Source of the DNA: Saccharospirillum sp.
GTDB lineage: Bacteria > Pseudomonadota > Gammaproteobacteria > Pseudomonadales > Natronospirillaceae
NCBI GenBank assembly: GCA_018402545.1
Contig: JAGYIL010000001.1
Coordinates: 682,001 to 746,000 of the forward strand
Length of the DNA stretch: 64,000 nucleotides
Reading direction: 5' to 3'
This document shows, one piece after another, positions 8,198-17,681 of this stretch; position 1 is the first letter of the stretch, and the number at the start of each line of letters is the position of its first letter. Below the pieces are notes generated by a model that searched no databases, had not been told where the DNA came from, and saw only the letters and a program-made list of their open reading frames with translations. Made by a program: the position numbers and the translations under genes.

Positions 8198-9703
8198 ATG
8201 ACGGACGTCAATCAACCGCCCTTGTTGTCCATCGAGCACATCAATAAACGTTTTCCCGGAGTCCGCGCCCTGAATGATGTTTCGCTAACCTTTCACTCGG
8301 GTGAGGTTCATGCGTTGCTCGGGGAAAACGGCGCCGGGAAATCTACCCTGATCAAGGTGTTGACGGGCATCTACGCTAAAGACAGCGGCGACATTACCCT
8401 GGAAGGCCGCAAGGTACACATCAAAAATTCCCAGGATGCGCAGAACAGCGGTATTCGCACCGTCTATCAGGAGATCAACCTGATACCAACCATGACGGTT
8501 GCTGAAAACCTGACCCTGCTCGACCAGCCCCGGCGTTTCGGGATGATTCGCTGGCGAAGTGCACATAGCCAGGCTCGGGAAATGCTGGCCCGAGTCGGGC
8601 TCGATATCGACCCGAACAGTTTGCTGGTGTCTCATTCCATTGCGGTACAACAAATGGTCGCCATTGCCCGCGCCCTGGGCTCAAAAGCCCGGCTTCTGAT
8701 TCTGGATGAACCGACCGCCAGTCTCGACAGCGACGAAATTGCCCGGCTGTTCGGTTTGATGCGTCAGCTTAAAGCCCAGGGCATGGCCATTATTTTTGTG
8801 ACCCACTTTCTGGATCAGGTATACGCGATTTCCGACACCATCAGCGTGCTGCGTAATGGCAGCCATGTTGGCACTTTCAAAACCCGTGCCCTGTCGCAAA
8901 CCGAGCTGGTTGGCCACATGCTGGGTAAAGATCTCGATATGCTGCAGCATGAGCAGCGTGATATCACCGAGACGGAAGAAAAGCCGGTCGTGTTGTCGCT
9001 CAGCCAGGTAGGTAAAACCGGCATGCTGAAACCGGTTGATCTGAACCTGCGGCAAGGCGAAATCGTTGGCCTGGCTGGTTTGCTGGGGTCGGGTCGAACC
9101 GAGTTGTGTGAGCTTGCTTATGGCGCGGCCCGTTCTGACCAGGGCAGCAAGACCTGGCTTGGCCAGTCGTTGCCAATCAATACACCGAAGCAGGCCATTG
9201 AACAGGGCATGGCCTATTGCCCTGAAGATCGCAAGCATCGCGGCATCATTGCCGAGCTGAGTGTGCGCGAGAATCTGATTCTTGCACTGCAGTCGAGTCG
9301 GGGGTGGTGGTCTCGCATTCCCATGGCTGAACAACAAGCTGTGGTTAGTGAATTTATCGAACGCCTGAGTATTAAAACCTCTGATATGGAAAAACCCATT
9401 GGTGAACTGAGTGGGGGCAACCAGCAGAAGGTGATTCTGGCACGCTGGCTGGTGACCAATCCGAAACTGCTGATACTGGATGAGCCGACCCGCGGTATCG
9501 ATGTGGGGGCTCACCACGACATTCTGAACATTATCCGGGAGCTGTGCGAAGAAGGCATGTCCTTGCTGGTGGCATCGTCCGAAGTTGAGGAAATTGTCGC
9601 CTTTGCGCACCGGGTGGTGGTGTTGCGGGATCGCGGGAAGGTGTCAGAAATTGTTGGTAATCAGATCAGCCAGAAATCAATTATTCAGGCGATAGCGCAA
9701 TGA
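8198..9703 (+). CDS. ytfR: Sugar ABC transporter ATP-binding protein (YtfR-like)
   Basis: A 501-residue fused double ATPase, the normal size for the RbsA/YtfR/MglA class. The first domain has Walker A GENGAGKST (about 42-50) and Walker B LLILDEPTASLD. The second has the degenerate P-loop GLLGSGRTEL, a signature LSGGNQQK and LLILDEPTRGID. It would power import of the sugar bound by the YtfQ-like protein. The gap to ytfQ is 67 bases and contains a small GC-rich inverted repeat (CCCCGCCCC...GGGGTGGGGCG) that might trim expression of distal genes relative to the binding protein. Confidence 0.95.
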   Translation: MTDVNQPPLLSIEHINKRFPGVRALNDVSLTFHSGEVHALLGENGAGKSTLIKVLTGIYAKDSGDITLEGRKVHIKNSQDAQNSGIRTVYQEINLIPTMTVAENLTLLDQPRRFGMIRWRSAHSQAREMLARVGLDIDPNSLLVSHSIAVQQMVAIARALGSKARLLILDEPTASLDSDEIARLFGLMRQLKAQGMAIIFVTHFLDQVYAISDTISVLRNGSHVGTFKTRALSQTELVGHMLGKDLDMLQHEQRDITETEEKPVVLSLSQVGKTGMLKPVDLNLRQGEIVGLAGLLGSGRTELCELAYGAARSDQGSKTWLGQSLPINTPKQAIEQGMAYCPEDRKHRGIIAELSVRENLILALQSSRGWWSRIPMAEQQAVVSEFIERLSIKTSDMEKPIGELSGGNQQKVILARWLVTNPKLLILDEPTRGIDVGAHHDILNIIRELCEEGMSLLVASSEVEEIVAFAHRVVVLRDRGKVSEIVGNQISQKSIIQAIAQ

Positions 9704-9721
9704 CTGGAATAGGTGGGTTTC

Positions 9722-10741
9722 ATGCGTCTTAAGCGTAGTATGAGGTGGGAAGCCAGAACGCTGGCTCCCATTATCTCGTTGTTTTTGTTGATTGTCGGAA
9801 CAGCCCTGGTTGTTCCCGGTTTTTTGAGACTCTCCATTGTTGATGGCCATATTTACGGCAGCCTGATCGACATTCTGCACCGTTCAACGCCGACAGCACT
9901 GATAGCGCTTGGCATGGCCGTTGTTATTGGTACCAAAGGCATCGACTTGTCGGTTGGGGCCATCATTGCCATCTGCGGTGCCGTCACGGCGGTGCTGACC
10001 GCTTCGACCGAACTGCACCCGCTGATTGTTCTGGGGTGTGCGGTGTTGGCAGGCATGGTGTGTGGGTTGTGGAACGGAACTCTGGTGGCTGTTTTTGGTA
10101 TTCAGCCGATTGTTGCCACGCTCATTCTGATGGTCGCCGGCCGGGGCATCGCCCAAATGATTACCGGTGGCCAGATCGTGACCTTCCATTCGGACTTCAT
10201 TAATGCCATAGGCAACGGGTTTTTCATGGGGCTACCGGCCCGCGTCGTGTTAGCGGCGGTGATTATTGCCATTACGGTTTTGGTATTGCGCAAAACGGCG
10301 CTGGGCATGTTCCTGGAAGCGGTGGGTGGCAATTCAGAAGCCAGCCGGCTGGTCGGTATTGATTCAAAATTGCTGATACTGATGGTCTACGTGTTTTCAG
10401 GGTTCTGTGCGGCCCTGGCCGGGGTGATTATCGCCGCTGATATTCGCGGTGCCGACGCCAATAACGCAGGGCTCTGGCTGGAGCTGGATGCCATTTTGGC
10501 GGTGGTCATCGCCGGTGCGTCACTCAGTGGCGGTCGCATCTACCTGGGGCTGACCATCGTCGGTGCGCTGATCATTCAAACGCTGACCACGGCCATTTTA
10601 ACCAGTGGTTTGCCGGCGCAATACAACCTGATCGTTAAGGCCAGTATTATCTTGCTGGTGTTGCTGTTGCAGTCGAGGGTCACGCAGAATTTCATCAAAA
10701 CGCGCGTGCAAGCCTTCAGGAGGTCATCCGATGCTCAATGA
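9722..10741 (+). CDS. ytfT: Sugar ABC transporter permease (YtfT-like)
   Basis: The protein has 339 residues from ATG 9722. A GTG at 9713 is also in frame, but AGGTGG at 9711-9716 sits at the right distance for the ATG. It has 8-10 hydrophobic segments and family motifs ALGMAVVIGTKGIDLSVGAI and the permease loop GNSEASRLVGI. It forms the inner-membrane channel, presumably as a heterodimer with the YjfF-like protein. Its last 11 bases overlap the next gene, indicating coupled translation. Confidence 0.93.
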   Translation: MRLKRSMRWEARTLAPIISLFLLIVGTALVVPGFLRLSIVDGHIYGSLIDILHRSTPTALIALGMAVVIGTKGIDLSVGAIIAICGAVTAVLTASTELHPLIVLGCAVLAGMVCGLWNGTLVAVFGIQPIVATLILMVAGRGIAQMITGGQIVTFHSDFINAIGNGFFMGLPARVVLAAVIIAITVLVLRKTALGMFLEAVGGNSEASRLVGIDSKLLILMVYVFSGFCAALAGVIIAADIRGADANNAGLWLELDAILAVVIAGASLSGGRIYLGLTIVGALIIQTLTTAILTSGLPAQYNLIVKASIILLVLLLQSRVTQNFIKTRVQAFRRSSDAQ

Positions 10742-11753
10742 ACGGTATTTGCCGGTGATCGCGACACTGGTGGTCTTTATCCTCCTGTACGGGTACGGCA
10801 TGGTCGAGTACAAAGGGTTTAGAGATACGCTGGTGTTTACCAACCTGCTGACTGACAACGCCTTTCTTATTGTAACGGCGGTTGGGATGAGTTTTGTGAT
10901 CATCTCCGGCGGGATTGATCTGTCGGTCGGGTCGATGATTGCCTTTGTGGGCGTCTTGCTCGCCTACCTGATTACCGGCCTTGGTATTCACCCGGTTTAC
11001 GCAGCCATCATCGCTCTGCTTACCGCCACCTTCTTTGGCATGATGATGGGGGTGATCATCGCCTACTTTGAAATTCAGCCATTTATTGTCACGCTGGCCG
11101 GGTTGTTTCTGTTCAGAGGTCTGGCGTACATGATTAACCTGAATTCGGTACCGATTGATCATGAGCTGCTGGTTATCCTGTCGGAAATTTATGTGCCTTT
11201 GCCTGGCCGCGGTGGGCTCACGTTCATCGCCATGGCCATGCTGGCTTTGCTGGTCATTGGTGTGGTTGTGGCCAAACGCACGCGCTTCGGGCTCAACGTC
11301 TATGCCGTGGGCGGCGATGTGCAATCGGCTGCGTTAATGGGTGTGCCGGTTAAATCGACGCTGGTTCGCATTTACGCATTAAGTGGTTTATACAGCGGCG
11401 CAGCCGGCATCACCTTTGCGATCTATACCGGCTCGGCCTATCCGCTTGCTGCGGTGGGTGTAGAGCTCGATGCCATTGCCGCAGTGGTGATTGGCGGAAC
11501 CCTGCTCACCGGCGGTGTGGGCTTTGTCTTCGGTGCGTTCCTGGGGGCGCTGATTCAGGGCATTATTCAAACGCTTATCAGCTTTGATGGCACACTGAAC
11601 AGCTGGTGGACAAAGGTGGCGATCGGCGCCTTGTTGCTGATGTTTATTCTGATGCAGAAGGCGATTGTGCATTTCACCCGGCGATACTCCGGGAAAAACC
11701 CCGCGTCTTCAGAAGAACCAGCGATGCAAAAAGTCGAATCGACCCAGGCGTAG
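10731..11753 (+). CDS. yjfF: Sugar ABC transporter permease (YjfF-like)
   Basis: A 340-residue inner-membrane permease, second half of the predicted YtfT/YjfF heterodimer. It has VGMSFVIISGGIDLSVGSM and the cytoplasmic loop GGDVQSAALMGVPV. A strong Shine-Dalgarno CAGGAGGT (10718-10725) precedes the ATG. The gene is last in the operon and is followed within 25 bases by an intrinsic terminator. No sugar-catabolic genes (for example araBAD) follow, so the imported sugar must be metabolised by enzymes encoded elsewhere. Confidence 0.93.
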   Translation: MLNERYLPVIATLVVFILLYGYGMVEYKGFRDTLVFTNLLTDNAFLIVTAVGMSFVIISGGIDLSVGSMIAFVGVLLAYLITGLGIHPVYAAIIALLTATFFGMMMGVIIAYFEIQPFIVTLAGLFLFRGLAYMINLNSVPIDHELLVILSEIYVPLPGRGGLTFIAMAMLALLVIGVVVAKRTRFGLNVYAVGGDVQSAALMGVPVKSTLVRIYALSGLYSGAAGITFAIYTGSAYPLAAVGVELDAIAAVVIGGTLLTGGVGFVFGAFLGALIQGIIQTLISFDGTLNSWWTKVAIGALLLMFILMQKAIVHFTRRYSGKNPASSEEPAMQKVESTQA

Positions 11754-11772
11754 AAAAAGAAGGTTTGAAGAA

Positions 11773-11796
11773 GAGCCACCTTACTGGTGGCTTTTT
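11773..11796. terminator. Intrinsic terminator, bidirectional
   Basis: The stem GCCACC/GGTGGC with a short TTACT loop and a following T5 run ends the ytfQRT-yjfF operon. The convergent araC gene stops inside it (stop codon at 11781-11783), so it may serve both strands. Confidence 0.8.
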
Positions 11797-12632
11797 CTGA
11801 ATTCTCGGGGGCTGAGGCCGAGGTTCTTGCGAAAGACCCGGGAGAAATACAGCGCATCCTGATAACCCAGATACTGCGCTACCTGGCTTACCGCCAGGTC
11901 GGTGGTCAGCAAGAGTTGCCGGGCCAGGCTGATGCGCTGGTCTTCGATCCACTGGCGAATCGGGATGCCCAGTTGCTTGCGGAACAGGTGGGAAAACCGG
12001 GAGCTCGACATGCAGGCGACACTCGACAGCTCGGCAATAGAAAGCTCTTTGCTCAGATTGTCGTTAATGAACTGACAGACGCGGTGAATACGATTATCCA
12101 GCGGGGCCTGCGGCCGTTGCTGGTCGAATTCCCGACACCGGATCAGAATTTGTTCCAGCAAGTTCAGCCCAAGTTCTTCCGAGAGCATGTTTCCGTTTTT
12201 CCGGCTGTTGTCGATGTCTTTGAATAACTGGCTGATCAGTTGCACTCGCTCCCGCGATTCGATAGTCATGAACCCGACATTGCGGGTTACCTGAGCCCAG
12301 TTCAGCCATTCGCTCCAGGTTGCTCTGGGGCGGAAATAGACCCAGCGGTGGTGCCAGTTGGGCGCATCGGGGTGGCGGCCGTAATCATGGCAGGCGCCGG
12401 CCGGAATCAGCATCATATCGCCGGTGTTCACCCGGGTTTCGTGTTTTGAGCCCGGAAATACCAGCCCGGAACCCGAGGTGGTGAGATTCAGGATATAGCC
12501 CTTTAATCCGGAGGGGCGTTCGATCCAGAAATCGAGTTCTCCCCCCTGGTCGATAGGGGTTATTCCTGCTACCAGGTGGGCGTTGAAGGGGTAGCCGGGC
12601 ATGAGCGGATCGAGGTTTATGGCTTCAGTCAT
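11781..12632 (-). CDS. araC: AraC-type arabinose regulator
   Basis: At 283 residues the protein aligns along its length with E. coli AraC. Shared stretches include the N-terminal DPLMPGYPFNAHLVAGITPI, LKGYILNLT, the cupin-like GDMMLIPAGACHDYGRHPDAP, WVYFRPRATWSEWLNW, and the C-terminal double helix-turn-helix (SIAELSSVACMSSSRFSHLFRKQLG and VSQVAQYLGYQDALYFSRVF). The N-terminal domain binds sugar and dimerises; the C-terminal domain binds DNA. It lies tail-to-tail with the sugar ABC operon, which it probably controls. The arm and cupin resemblance makes L-arabinose the best guess for the inducer. Confidence 0.88.
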   Translation of the reverse strand: MTEAINLDPLMPGYPFNAHLVAGITPIDQGGELDFWIERPSGLKGYILNLTTSGSGLVFPGSKHETRVNTGDMMLIPAGACHDYGRHPDAPNWHHRWVYFRPRATWSEWLNWAQVTRNVGFMTIESRERVQLISQLFKDIDNSRKNGNMLSEELGLNLLEQILIRCREFDQQRPQAPLDNRIHRVCQFINDNLSKELSIAELSSVACMSSSRFSHLFRKQLGIPIRQWIEDQRISLARQLLLTTDLAVSQVAQYLGYQDALYFSRVFRKNLGLSPREFRKSHQ

Positions 12633-12969
12633 GACGGTACTCTTATTTTTATTGTCTTTTTATAATACAAACTAGAAGGTCATGTTAGTCCGCGCTGTTC
12701 CTGTTTGCCAGCCCTTATGTCGGCCTGGCTATATTTGGGTGTCGGTTAGAATACTTCATTAATGACAAGGGGTTAGATTCTGCTTTGGTCGTGACCCGTC
12801 TGTCGTTTTTCACTGAAAGTGGCGTTTAATTGAATATAAACAGCTGGATTATCCATATTTGTATTCGTTGACCCTGTCACCTGAGAGCAGTAGCTGGGTT
12901 TCATTATTGTAAATAATATTGATTATCAATATAGTTCGCGTCCATAACTATCACGACAGGACATGCACA
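12633..12969. promoter_or_regulatory. AT-rich intergenic region with Fur-box-like palindrome (12916-12932)
   Basis: This 337-base divergent gap holds the araC promoter and that of the binding-protein gene. At 12916-12932 there is a 17-base palindrome, atattgattatcaatat, in an AT-rich setting about 40 bases before the siderophore-binding-protein start. It resembles Fur boxes built from GATAAT/ATTATC-type repeats. No ORF was recognised in the gap. Confidence 0.55.
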
Positions 12970-13941
12970 ATGGAACGAACTATAACGGCGGCGTTGAAGG
13001 TGGCTATCGGCTGCACCCTTGCACTCATGCAGGCCACGTCGGCTTTTGCCGGGACGAGAACCTTTGTTGATCACAACGGCCCGGTGCAGATACCGGAAGC
13101 GCCACAACGCATTGTGACCTTGAACGACCATGTTCTGGCCATGCCCCTTATAGAGCTGGGTGCGCCTCTGGTTGGCAGCAGTGGCCGGGTGCGTGACGAT
13201 GGCAGTATTTACCTGCGCGGCGTAAAAGACCTTCTAGGGGTGGATTTCGACAACAGCCCGATCGAGTTTGTGGGCACCTATGGCGAACTCGACATGGAAA
13301 AAATTGTCGCTTTGAATCCCGATCTGATTGTTGCCTTTGCCTACCACGATGCCGCAACTGTGGAGCAAATGCGCAAAGTCGCGCCTACGGTGGTCATTGA
13401 TACCGATCAACCCGTTCTGGATTTCATTCACGATCTTGCCGATGCGGCAGGTGTGATGGGTGAGTACAACAAGCGACTGGCGCGCTACCAGGCGCGGCTG
13501 GCCGAAGCCAAAGCAATTATCCCCAACGCCTCCGAAATTCAGGTGACGGTGTTGCAGGCCTGGGATGGCAAGTTGGCTGTCTCCGAGTCGTACGGCTCAC
13601 TTGGGCAGGTCATTCAGGACATCGGGTTCAGGCAACCGGATATCGTGCAGGGCATCGAGGGTGAGGCGGAATTCAGCGCCGAAGCACTGACTGACTTTGA
13701 TGGTGATTTTATCTTCGATACCTATCGTATCTCTGCCGGCGATGTACCGGATGATGCCCGCGAACGCATGGCTGGCGTGTTGCCGGGCTGGTGTGAGGTA
13801 TTGCACGCCTGTCGCAACAATCAGTACATCACCTTGCCTAGAACCTTCGTGTATTCATCTTCGTTTGCGTCGCTGGAATTGAATGTTCAGTTGCTAACCA
13901 CACACATCGGTGGCCGGGAATTTGTTCCCTACGAACAGTAA
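12970..13941 (+). CDS. Periplasmic Fe(III)-siderophore/cobalamin-type ABC binding protein
   Basis: The start is set at ATG 12970, which gives a clean signal peptide (MERTITAALK to ATSAFA, cleavage after residue 27) and 323 residues; an upstream in-frame ATG at 12919 lies inside the putative Fur box. The mature domain is TroA/FepB-like: PEAPQRIVTLNDHVLAMPLIELGAPLVGSSG near the N-terminus and GELDMEKIVALNPDLIVAF. It should deliver ferric siderophore to an ABC importer. No permease, ATPase or TonB receptor gene lies beside it, so it is an orphan that must use a system elsewhere. Iron control by Fur is inferred. Confidence 0.85.
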   Translation: MERTITAALKVAIGCTLALMQATSAFAGTRTFVDHNGPVQIPEAPQRIVTLNDHVLAMPLIELGAPLVGSSGRVRDDGSIYLRGVKDLLGVDFDNSPIEFVGTYGELDMEKIVALNPDLIVAFAYHDAATVEQMRKVAPTVVIDTDQPVLDFIHDLADAAGVMGEYNKRLARYQARLAEAKAIIPNASEIQVTVLQAWDGKLAVSESYGSLGQVIQDIGFRQPDIVQGIEGEAEFSAEALTDFDGDFIFDTYRISAGDVPDDARERMAGVLPGWCEVLHACRNNQYITLPRTFVYSSSFASLELNVQLLTTHIGGREFVPYEQ

Positions 13942-13958
13942 AACTTCGTTGCTCCGCG

Positions 13959-15902
13959 CTAACGAAACACGAAGCGGTGTGCGCCTTCATGCAGGCCGGT
14001 GCCTAGGGTGTTTAACTGCTCGGCTGAGGCCAGTGACTGTTCACTGGCGTTGAGTGCTTCGTCGGATGCCGCCTGAATGTGAACGAGTCGCTGGCTAATG
14101 TCTTCGGCCACAACCGACTGCTCCGCGACGGCGCTGGCGATCTGGTGATTCATATCGCGGATTACACCAACGGCCTCTCGGACCTGGTTGAACGCAGCCT
14201 GTGCTTGCGTGGCTTCCGTCTGACAAGCCTCCGATAAGGTCGCATTCTCGTTCATTTGCAACAGGGCTTCAGACGCTTTGGTCTGCAGCTGTTTAACCAG
14301 ACGATACACTTTTTCGGTGGCATCCTGAGTTCTGAGCGAGAGGCTGCGCACTTCATCGGCCACGACTGAGAACCCCCGGCCCGCTTCACCGGCCCGGGCA
14401 GATTCGATGGCGGCGTTCAATGCCAGCAAGTTCGTTTGCTGGGCAACGTCGGCGATCAGATCGATGATGGCATCAATCTGGTCGCACTCTTCCTTAACGG
14501 TTTGAATCTGGCTTCGGGCCTGGGTTACGGTTTGGGCCAGTTGGCTGCTTAATATGATGGTCTGGTCGATGCGCTGGCTGCCCAGCGTGGTTTGCTGGTC
14601 GCAGGCACCGACGGCTTCCGCCGCGCTCGTGGCGTGTGTCGCAACCTCCTGAATGGATACCGACATCTCTTGTGTGGCCGTGGCGACCTGATCGGTCTCC
14701 ATCTTTTGTTCGGTGAGCCCCTTGTGGCTGCGCTGGGCATGGTCTGCCATTGAAGCGCTGTTTTCACTCAACTGATCGATGCCACTGGAGAGCTGAGCGA
14801 CCAGCGCCCTGAGGTTGTCGGACGTTTTCTGGCTGGCGTGAAACAGCAGACCAATTTCATCGTTGCGTTGAATGTCGACACGTTTGGTTAAATTGCCTTC
14901 GCCCAGCGCTGTCATAAAGGCCATCAGTGCGCGGATGGGTCGAATGACGGAGCCAATGGTCACCACGGCGACCAGCGTTGCAACAAGTAAAATAATCAGC
15001 CCCAGAATTGATACGCCTGATAGAAAACGAGTGTCTGCGTTGGCCATGGTGTCGTTCATCTGGCGTTCCCAGGCCGACAGCATCTGTTGCAGCGCTGCAT
15101 CGTGATTCTGTGTTTCGGCTCTGACCCGTTGTTGCTGTTCGGTGGCGGCCGCGACCGATTGCAAGCTGTCGCCGAAGACGGTCAGGTCGTTATTCACCGC
15201 CTGCAAAGGGGCCAGTGCCTGACCGATGGTCATGTTGGCGTCGAGTGATTCAGCCAGAGACTGCAAAGTGCCGATACCCGACATTAAATCGGTGGTTTCC
15301 GCGCCCGTGCCCTGTGCCCCCAAAGCGCTTAGCCATTGAATGTGGTTCTGTTGTAATGCCTGATCGAGCGCGATGGCACCCAGGTATTGCTCGAACAAAG
15401 AGGTGAGTTCCGCGTCGCTGTATAGGCTGATTCGCGATGCCAGTTCATTCTGAATGGCGGCAGACAGTTGCTGCATGCTGGCCGTTGCAGTAAGGCTCGC
15501 CTGCTCAATGGTATTTAACGCAGATCGCTGTTGGCGATGGCTGTTACCAAATAACGCCAGTGAGGTCTGGTACTCGTTTAGCAGCGAAAGCAAAGGTTGT
15601 TTTTGATCGAATGTGCTGCTGTGGCTCGCCGTGGCACTGATGTCTGCGAGCAGGTCATCTGCCTGTTCCAGACGGGCATCGGCGCCGGTGGTTTCAAATT
15701 GGCGCTGTGCGATTTGTGCCTGCAACGCCTGCACGTTCATCTGGCTGACGTTTTCTTTCTGATGGAAGGTGTCGACGACCTGTCTGAACCCGTTCACCGC
15801 GAACAACGACAGCAGAACCACCAGCCCAATAACAACACCGAAGCCTGCCGTCATCTTCCATTTTAGACTCAGGTTGGTGAGCCAGGTCGTTATTGTTTGC
15901 AT
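13959..15902 (-). CDS. Methyl-accepting chemotaxis protein (likely HBM sensor domain)
   Basis: The protein has 647 residues from ATG 15902. Longer reading would run into the upstream gene. Topology is one TM helix at about 18-37, an all-helical periplasmic domain of about 250 residues, a second TM at about 291-315, a HAMP domain ([11 protein letters not shown]...), and a long cytoplasmic signalling coiled coil. The hairpin tip [24 protein letters not shown] is intact (about 486-509). The size and helical nature of the sensor suggest the helical bimodular class, which senses organic acids in pseudomonads. An orphan TctC/Bug protein gene lies 17 bases upstream, so the receptor may sense the liganded binding protein. 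That pairing is an inference. Confidence 0.9.
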   Translation of the reverse strand: MQTITTWLTNLSLKWKMTAGFGVVIGLVVLLSLFAVNGFRQVVDTFHQKENVSQMNVQALQAQIAQRQFETTGADARLEQADDLLADISATASHSSTFDQKQPLLSLLNEYQTSLALFGNSHRQQRSALNTIEQASLTATASMQQLSAAIQNELASRISLYSDAELTSLFEQYLGAIALDQALQQNHIQWLSALGAQGTGAETTDLMSGIGTLQSLAESLDANMTIGQALAPLQAVNNDLTVFGDSLQSVAAATEQQQRVRAETQNHDAALQQMLSAWERQMNDTMANADTRFLSGVSILGLIILLVATLVAVVTIGSVIRPIRALMAFMTALGEGNLTKRVDIQRNDEIGLLFHASQKTSDNLRALVAQLSSGIDQLSENSASMADHAQRSHKGLTEQKMETDQVATATQEMSVSIQEVATHATSAAEAVGACDQQTTLGSQRIDQTIILSSQLAQTVTQARSQIQTVKEECDQIDAIIDLIADVAQQTNLLALNAAIESARAGEAGRGFSVVADEVRSLSLRTQDATEKVYRLVKQLQTKASEALLQMNENATLSEACQTEATQAQAAFNQVREAVGVIRDMNHQIASAVAEQSVVAEDISQRLVHIQAASDEALNASEQSLASAEQLNTLGTGLHEGAHRFVFR

Positions 15903-15919
15903 GGTGGTACCCTTGTGCG

Positions 15920-16921
15920 CTAATAGCCGAGGTAATAGATGTTCAGATCCCGCATGACATCGAGTAGTTCCCGTTCCTGGCTGGCCAGAAATTGTTCGAA
16001 ATCCCGGCCTGTATGAAGGGTTGAAACCCAGCCGCGCGCGGTCATAGCCTGACGCCACTCACTGCTCTGGCTCAATTGCTGAAACAGCTCGATATACTGG
16101 TTGATTTGTCGGTCGGGCAGATTGGGGGGTGCAAAGAAACCGCGCCAGTTGACGAAATTGACGTCGTAGCCCTGTTCCTTGAACGTCGGTACCTGGTTGT
16201 CGGCCGGGCTGCGCTCGGGCGCGGTGATGCCGAGAATGCGAACCTGATTATCGCGTTGCCATTGAATGGCTTCGCCAAACCCGGTGACCAGGCTATCAAC
16301 CTCACCACTGAGCAGGGCAGCCATGGCATCGCCGCCACCGTCGTAAGCCTGGTAGTGCAAATACCGGGCTTTTTTACCCACCGCTTCGCGCAAAATGGAC
16401 GCGACCACAATGTTATCCAGATCTCCGCGAGCCGAGCCGCCGCCGAACTTCACATGAAAGGGGTCGGTTTTGAAAGCGGTAACCAGATCTTCGAAGCTTT
16501 GATGGTCCGAATCGTTGGCGACGACCAGGGCGCCGTAATCACCGATAAGGGACACCACCGGCGTTAAATCCTGATAGGTATGATCAAAAATATTCGAGAG
16601 GGACCGAACGATGATGGGTGTTGAATTCACCATCAGAGTGTTGGGATGCTCATTGGGACCATTGACCAGCCTCGACATCGCAATGCCACCGCTGTTGCCC
16701 GATAAATTGTTGTAACTCACCCGGCTAACAATGCCTGCTTCTTGCAGTGTCTGGCCGACCGTGCGGGCAGTAAGATCCCAGCCGCCGCCTTCGCCACCCG
16801 GTATAATGAAATGCAGATCGTCCGGTGACTCGGCATGAGCGCTCAGGCCAATGCATAGCAGCGCCAGACACGATAGCCTGGCAGCCTGATTCGACAGCAA
16901 ACGAAATAGGGTTCGACGCAT
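15920..16921 (-). CDS. Orphan TctC/Bug-family periplasmic binding protein
   Basis: A 333-residue protein with a signal peptide ending GLSAHA (cleavage after 30). The Bug-fold ligand loop is [17 protein letters not shown], and [13 protein letters not shown] corresponds to the family GAGG region. These proteins bind carboxylates and normally feed a TctA/TctB membrane pair; neither is encoded nearby. Instead the gene is followed by the chemoreceptor at 17 bases. A sensing rather than transport role is plausible. The upstream region (16922-17117) is short and shows no clear operator. Confidence 0.88.
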   Translation of the reverse strand: MRRTLFRLLSNQAARLSCLALLCIGLSAHAESPDDLHFIIPGGEGGGWDLTARTVGQTLQEAGIVSRVSYNNLSGNSGGIAMSRLVNGPNEHPNTLMVNSTPIIVRSLSNIFDHTYQDLTPVVSLIGDYGALVVANDSDHQSFEDLVTAFKTDPFHVKFGGGSARGDLDNIVVASILREAVGKKARYLHYQAYDGGGDAMAALLSGEVDSLVTGFGEAIQWQRDNQVRILGITAPERSPADNQVPTFKEQGYDVNFVNWRGFFAPPNLPDRQINQYIELFQQLSQSSEWRQAMTARGWVSTLHTGRDFEQFLASQERELLDVMRDLNIYYLGY

Positions 16922-17117
16922 TAGGGGTTATCCCATTGTTTTTATAGTAAGGACGCGGTGTTTCCAAAAATCGCAGCCTTCAATTAAAGAAGGCTGGATT
17001 AAGAGTAGAGAGGCAGGGTTATCGGTAAAAGATTGTGCGCTTAAAGATTATTGAGTGCATTAACTGCATATTGTTCGCGGGCAGGGCTTGTTGCTGCAAA
17101 TGTTGTTAGGAATGTTG

Positions 17118-17504
17118 TTACGAACACCCCAGACTGACCGATGCAGCAATACTGCCATTGGCCGCAGCACCCCGATAAACCGTCGCCTGCCAGTTATTTT
17201 CCTCGGGCAGGTTGCGACCCCCCAGATCGGTCACCCGCAAGGTGTGACGCTGATCATCGACATGAAAGCTAATGTCGCTGGTCAGCGCCTGCAGGCTGGT
17301 TGGCATGGCCAGTGAGACGTAGATTTTCAGGTGCGTCAGCGACTGGTTGTCGAGCTCAGTCATCAGGTGGCACTTAATACGACGCAGCAGCGCTTCTTCG
17401 GCCTGTTGCTGGGGCTTGGGTTTTCCGGTTTTTCGATTTCCCAGACAGTGAACGCTGGCTGTGAGTCGGTGCAGGGTTCTGTTTGATGCGCAATGCAGTG
17501 TCAT
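17118..17504 (-). CDS. Hypothetical protein, 128 residues
   Basis: Not recognised. The ATG at 17504 is preceded by GAGGAA at a good distance, which supports translation. The first 45 residues are basic (GNRKTGKPKPQQQAEEALLRRIKCHL). The C-terminal half alternates hydrophobic and polar residues like a beta-sandwich (SLTHLKIYVSLAMPT, DISFHVDDQRHTLRV, WQATVYRGAAANGSIAASVSL). No signal peptide or TM helix is evident. It stands alone between the Bug/MCP pair and the IclR gene, in the same direction as both. Confidence 0.5.
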   Translation of the reverse strand: MTLHCASNRTLHRLTASVHCLGNRKTGKPKPQQQAEEALLRRIKCHLMTELDNQSLTHLKIYVSLAMPTSLQALTSDISFHVDDQRHTLRVTDLGGRNLPEENNWQATVYRGAAANGSIAASVSLGCS

Positions 17505-17681
17505 GGTGGTTTCCTCATTGATCGGTCGTGTCGATGAGGTGAGGATGCCAGTCGCCGGTGAAAATTCTGTGAGTACTAACCTGATGTCTACCTGTAGATC
17601 AGCTGCTACAAAAAATGGTGCGGTAATTCGAGGTGGAGAAGCATCCTGTCTGCTTACTCTACTAGGGTGCAGTCTCGGCGA

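Noticed and set aside
8681-9610. 309-codon antisense ORF
   Set aside because: It is opposite to the YtfR-like ATPase, whose Walker motifs are clear; the antisense translation has no recognisable domain.
15903-16058. Longer N-terminus of the chemoreceptor
   Set aside because: The extension overlaps the Bug-family gene and lacks conserved sequence; ATG 15902 gives the correct first TM helix.
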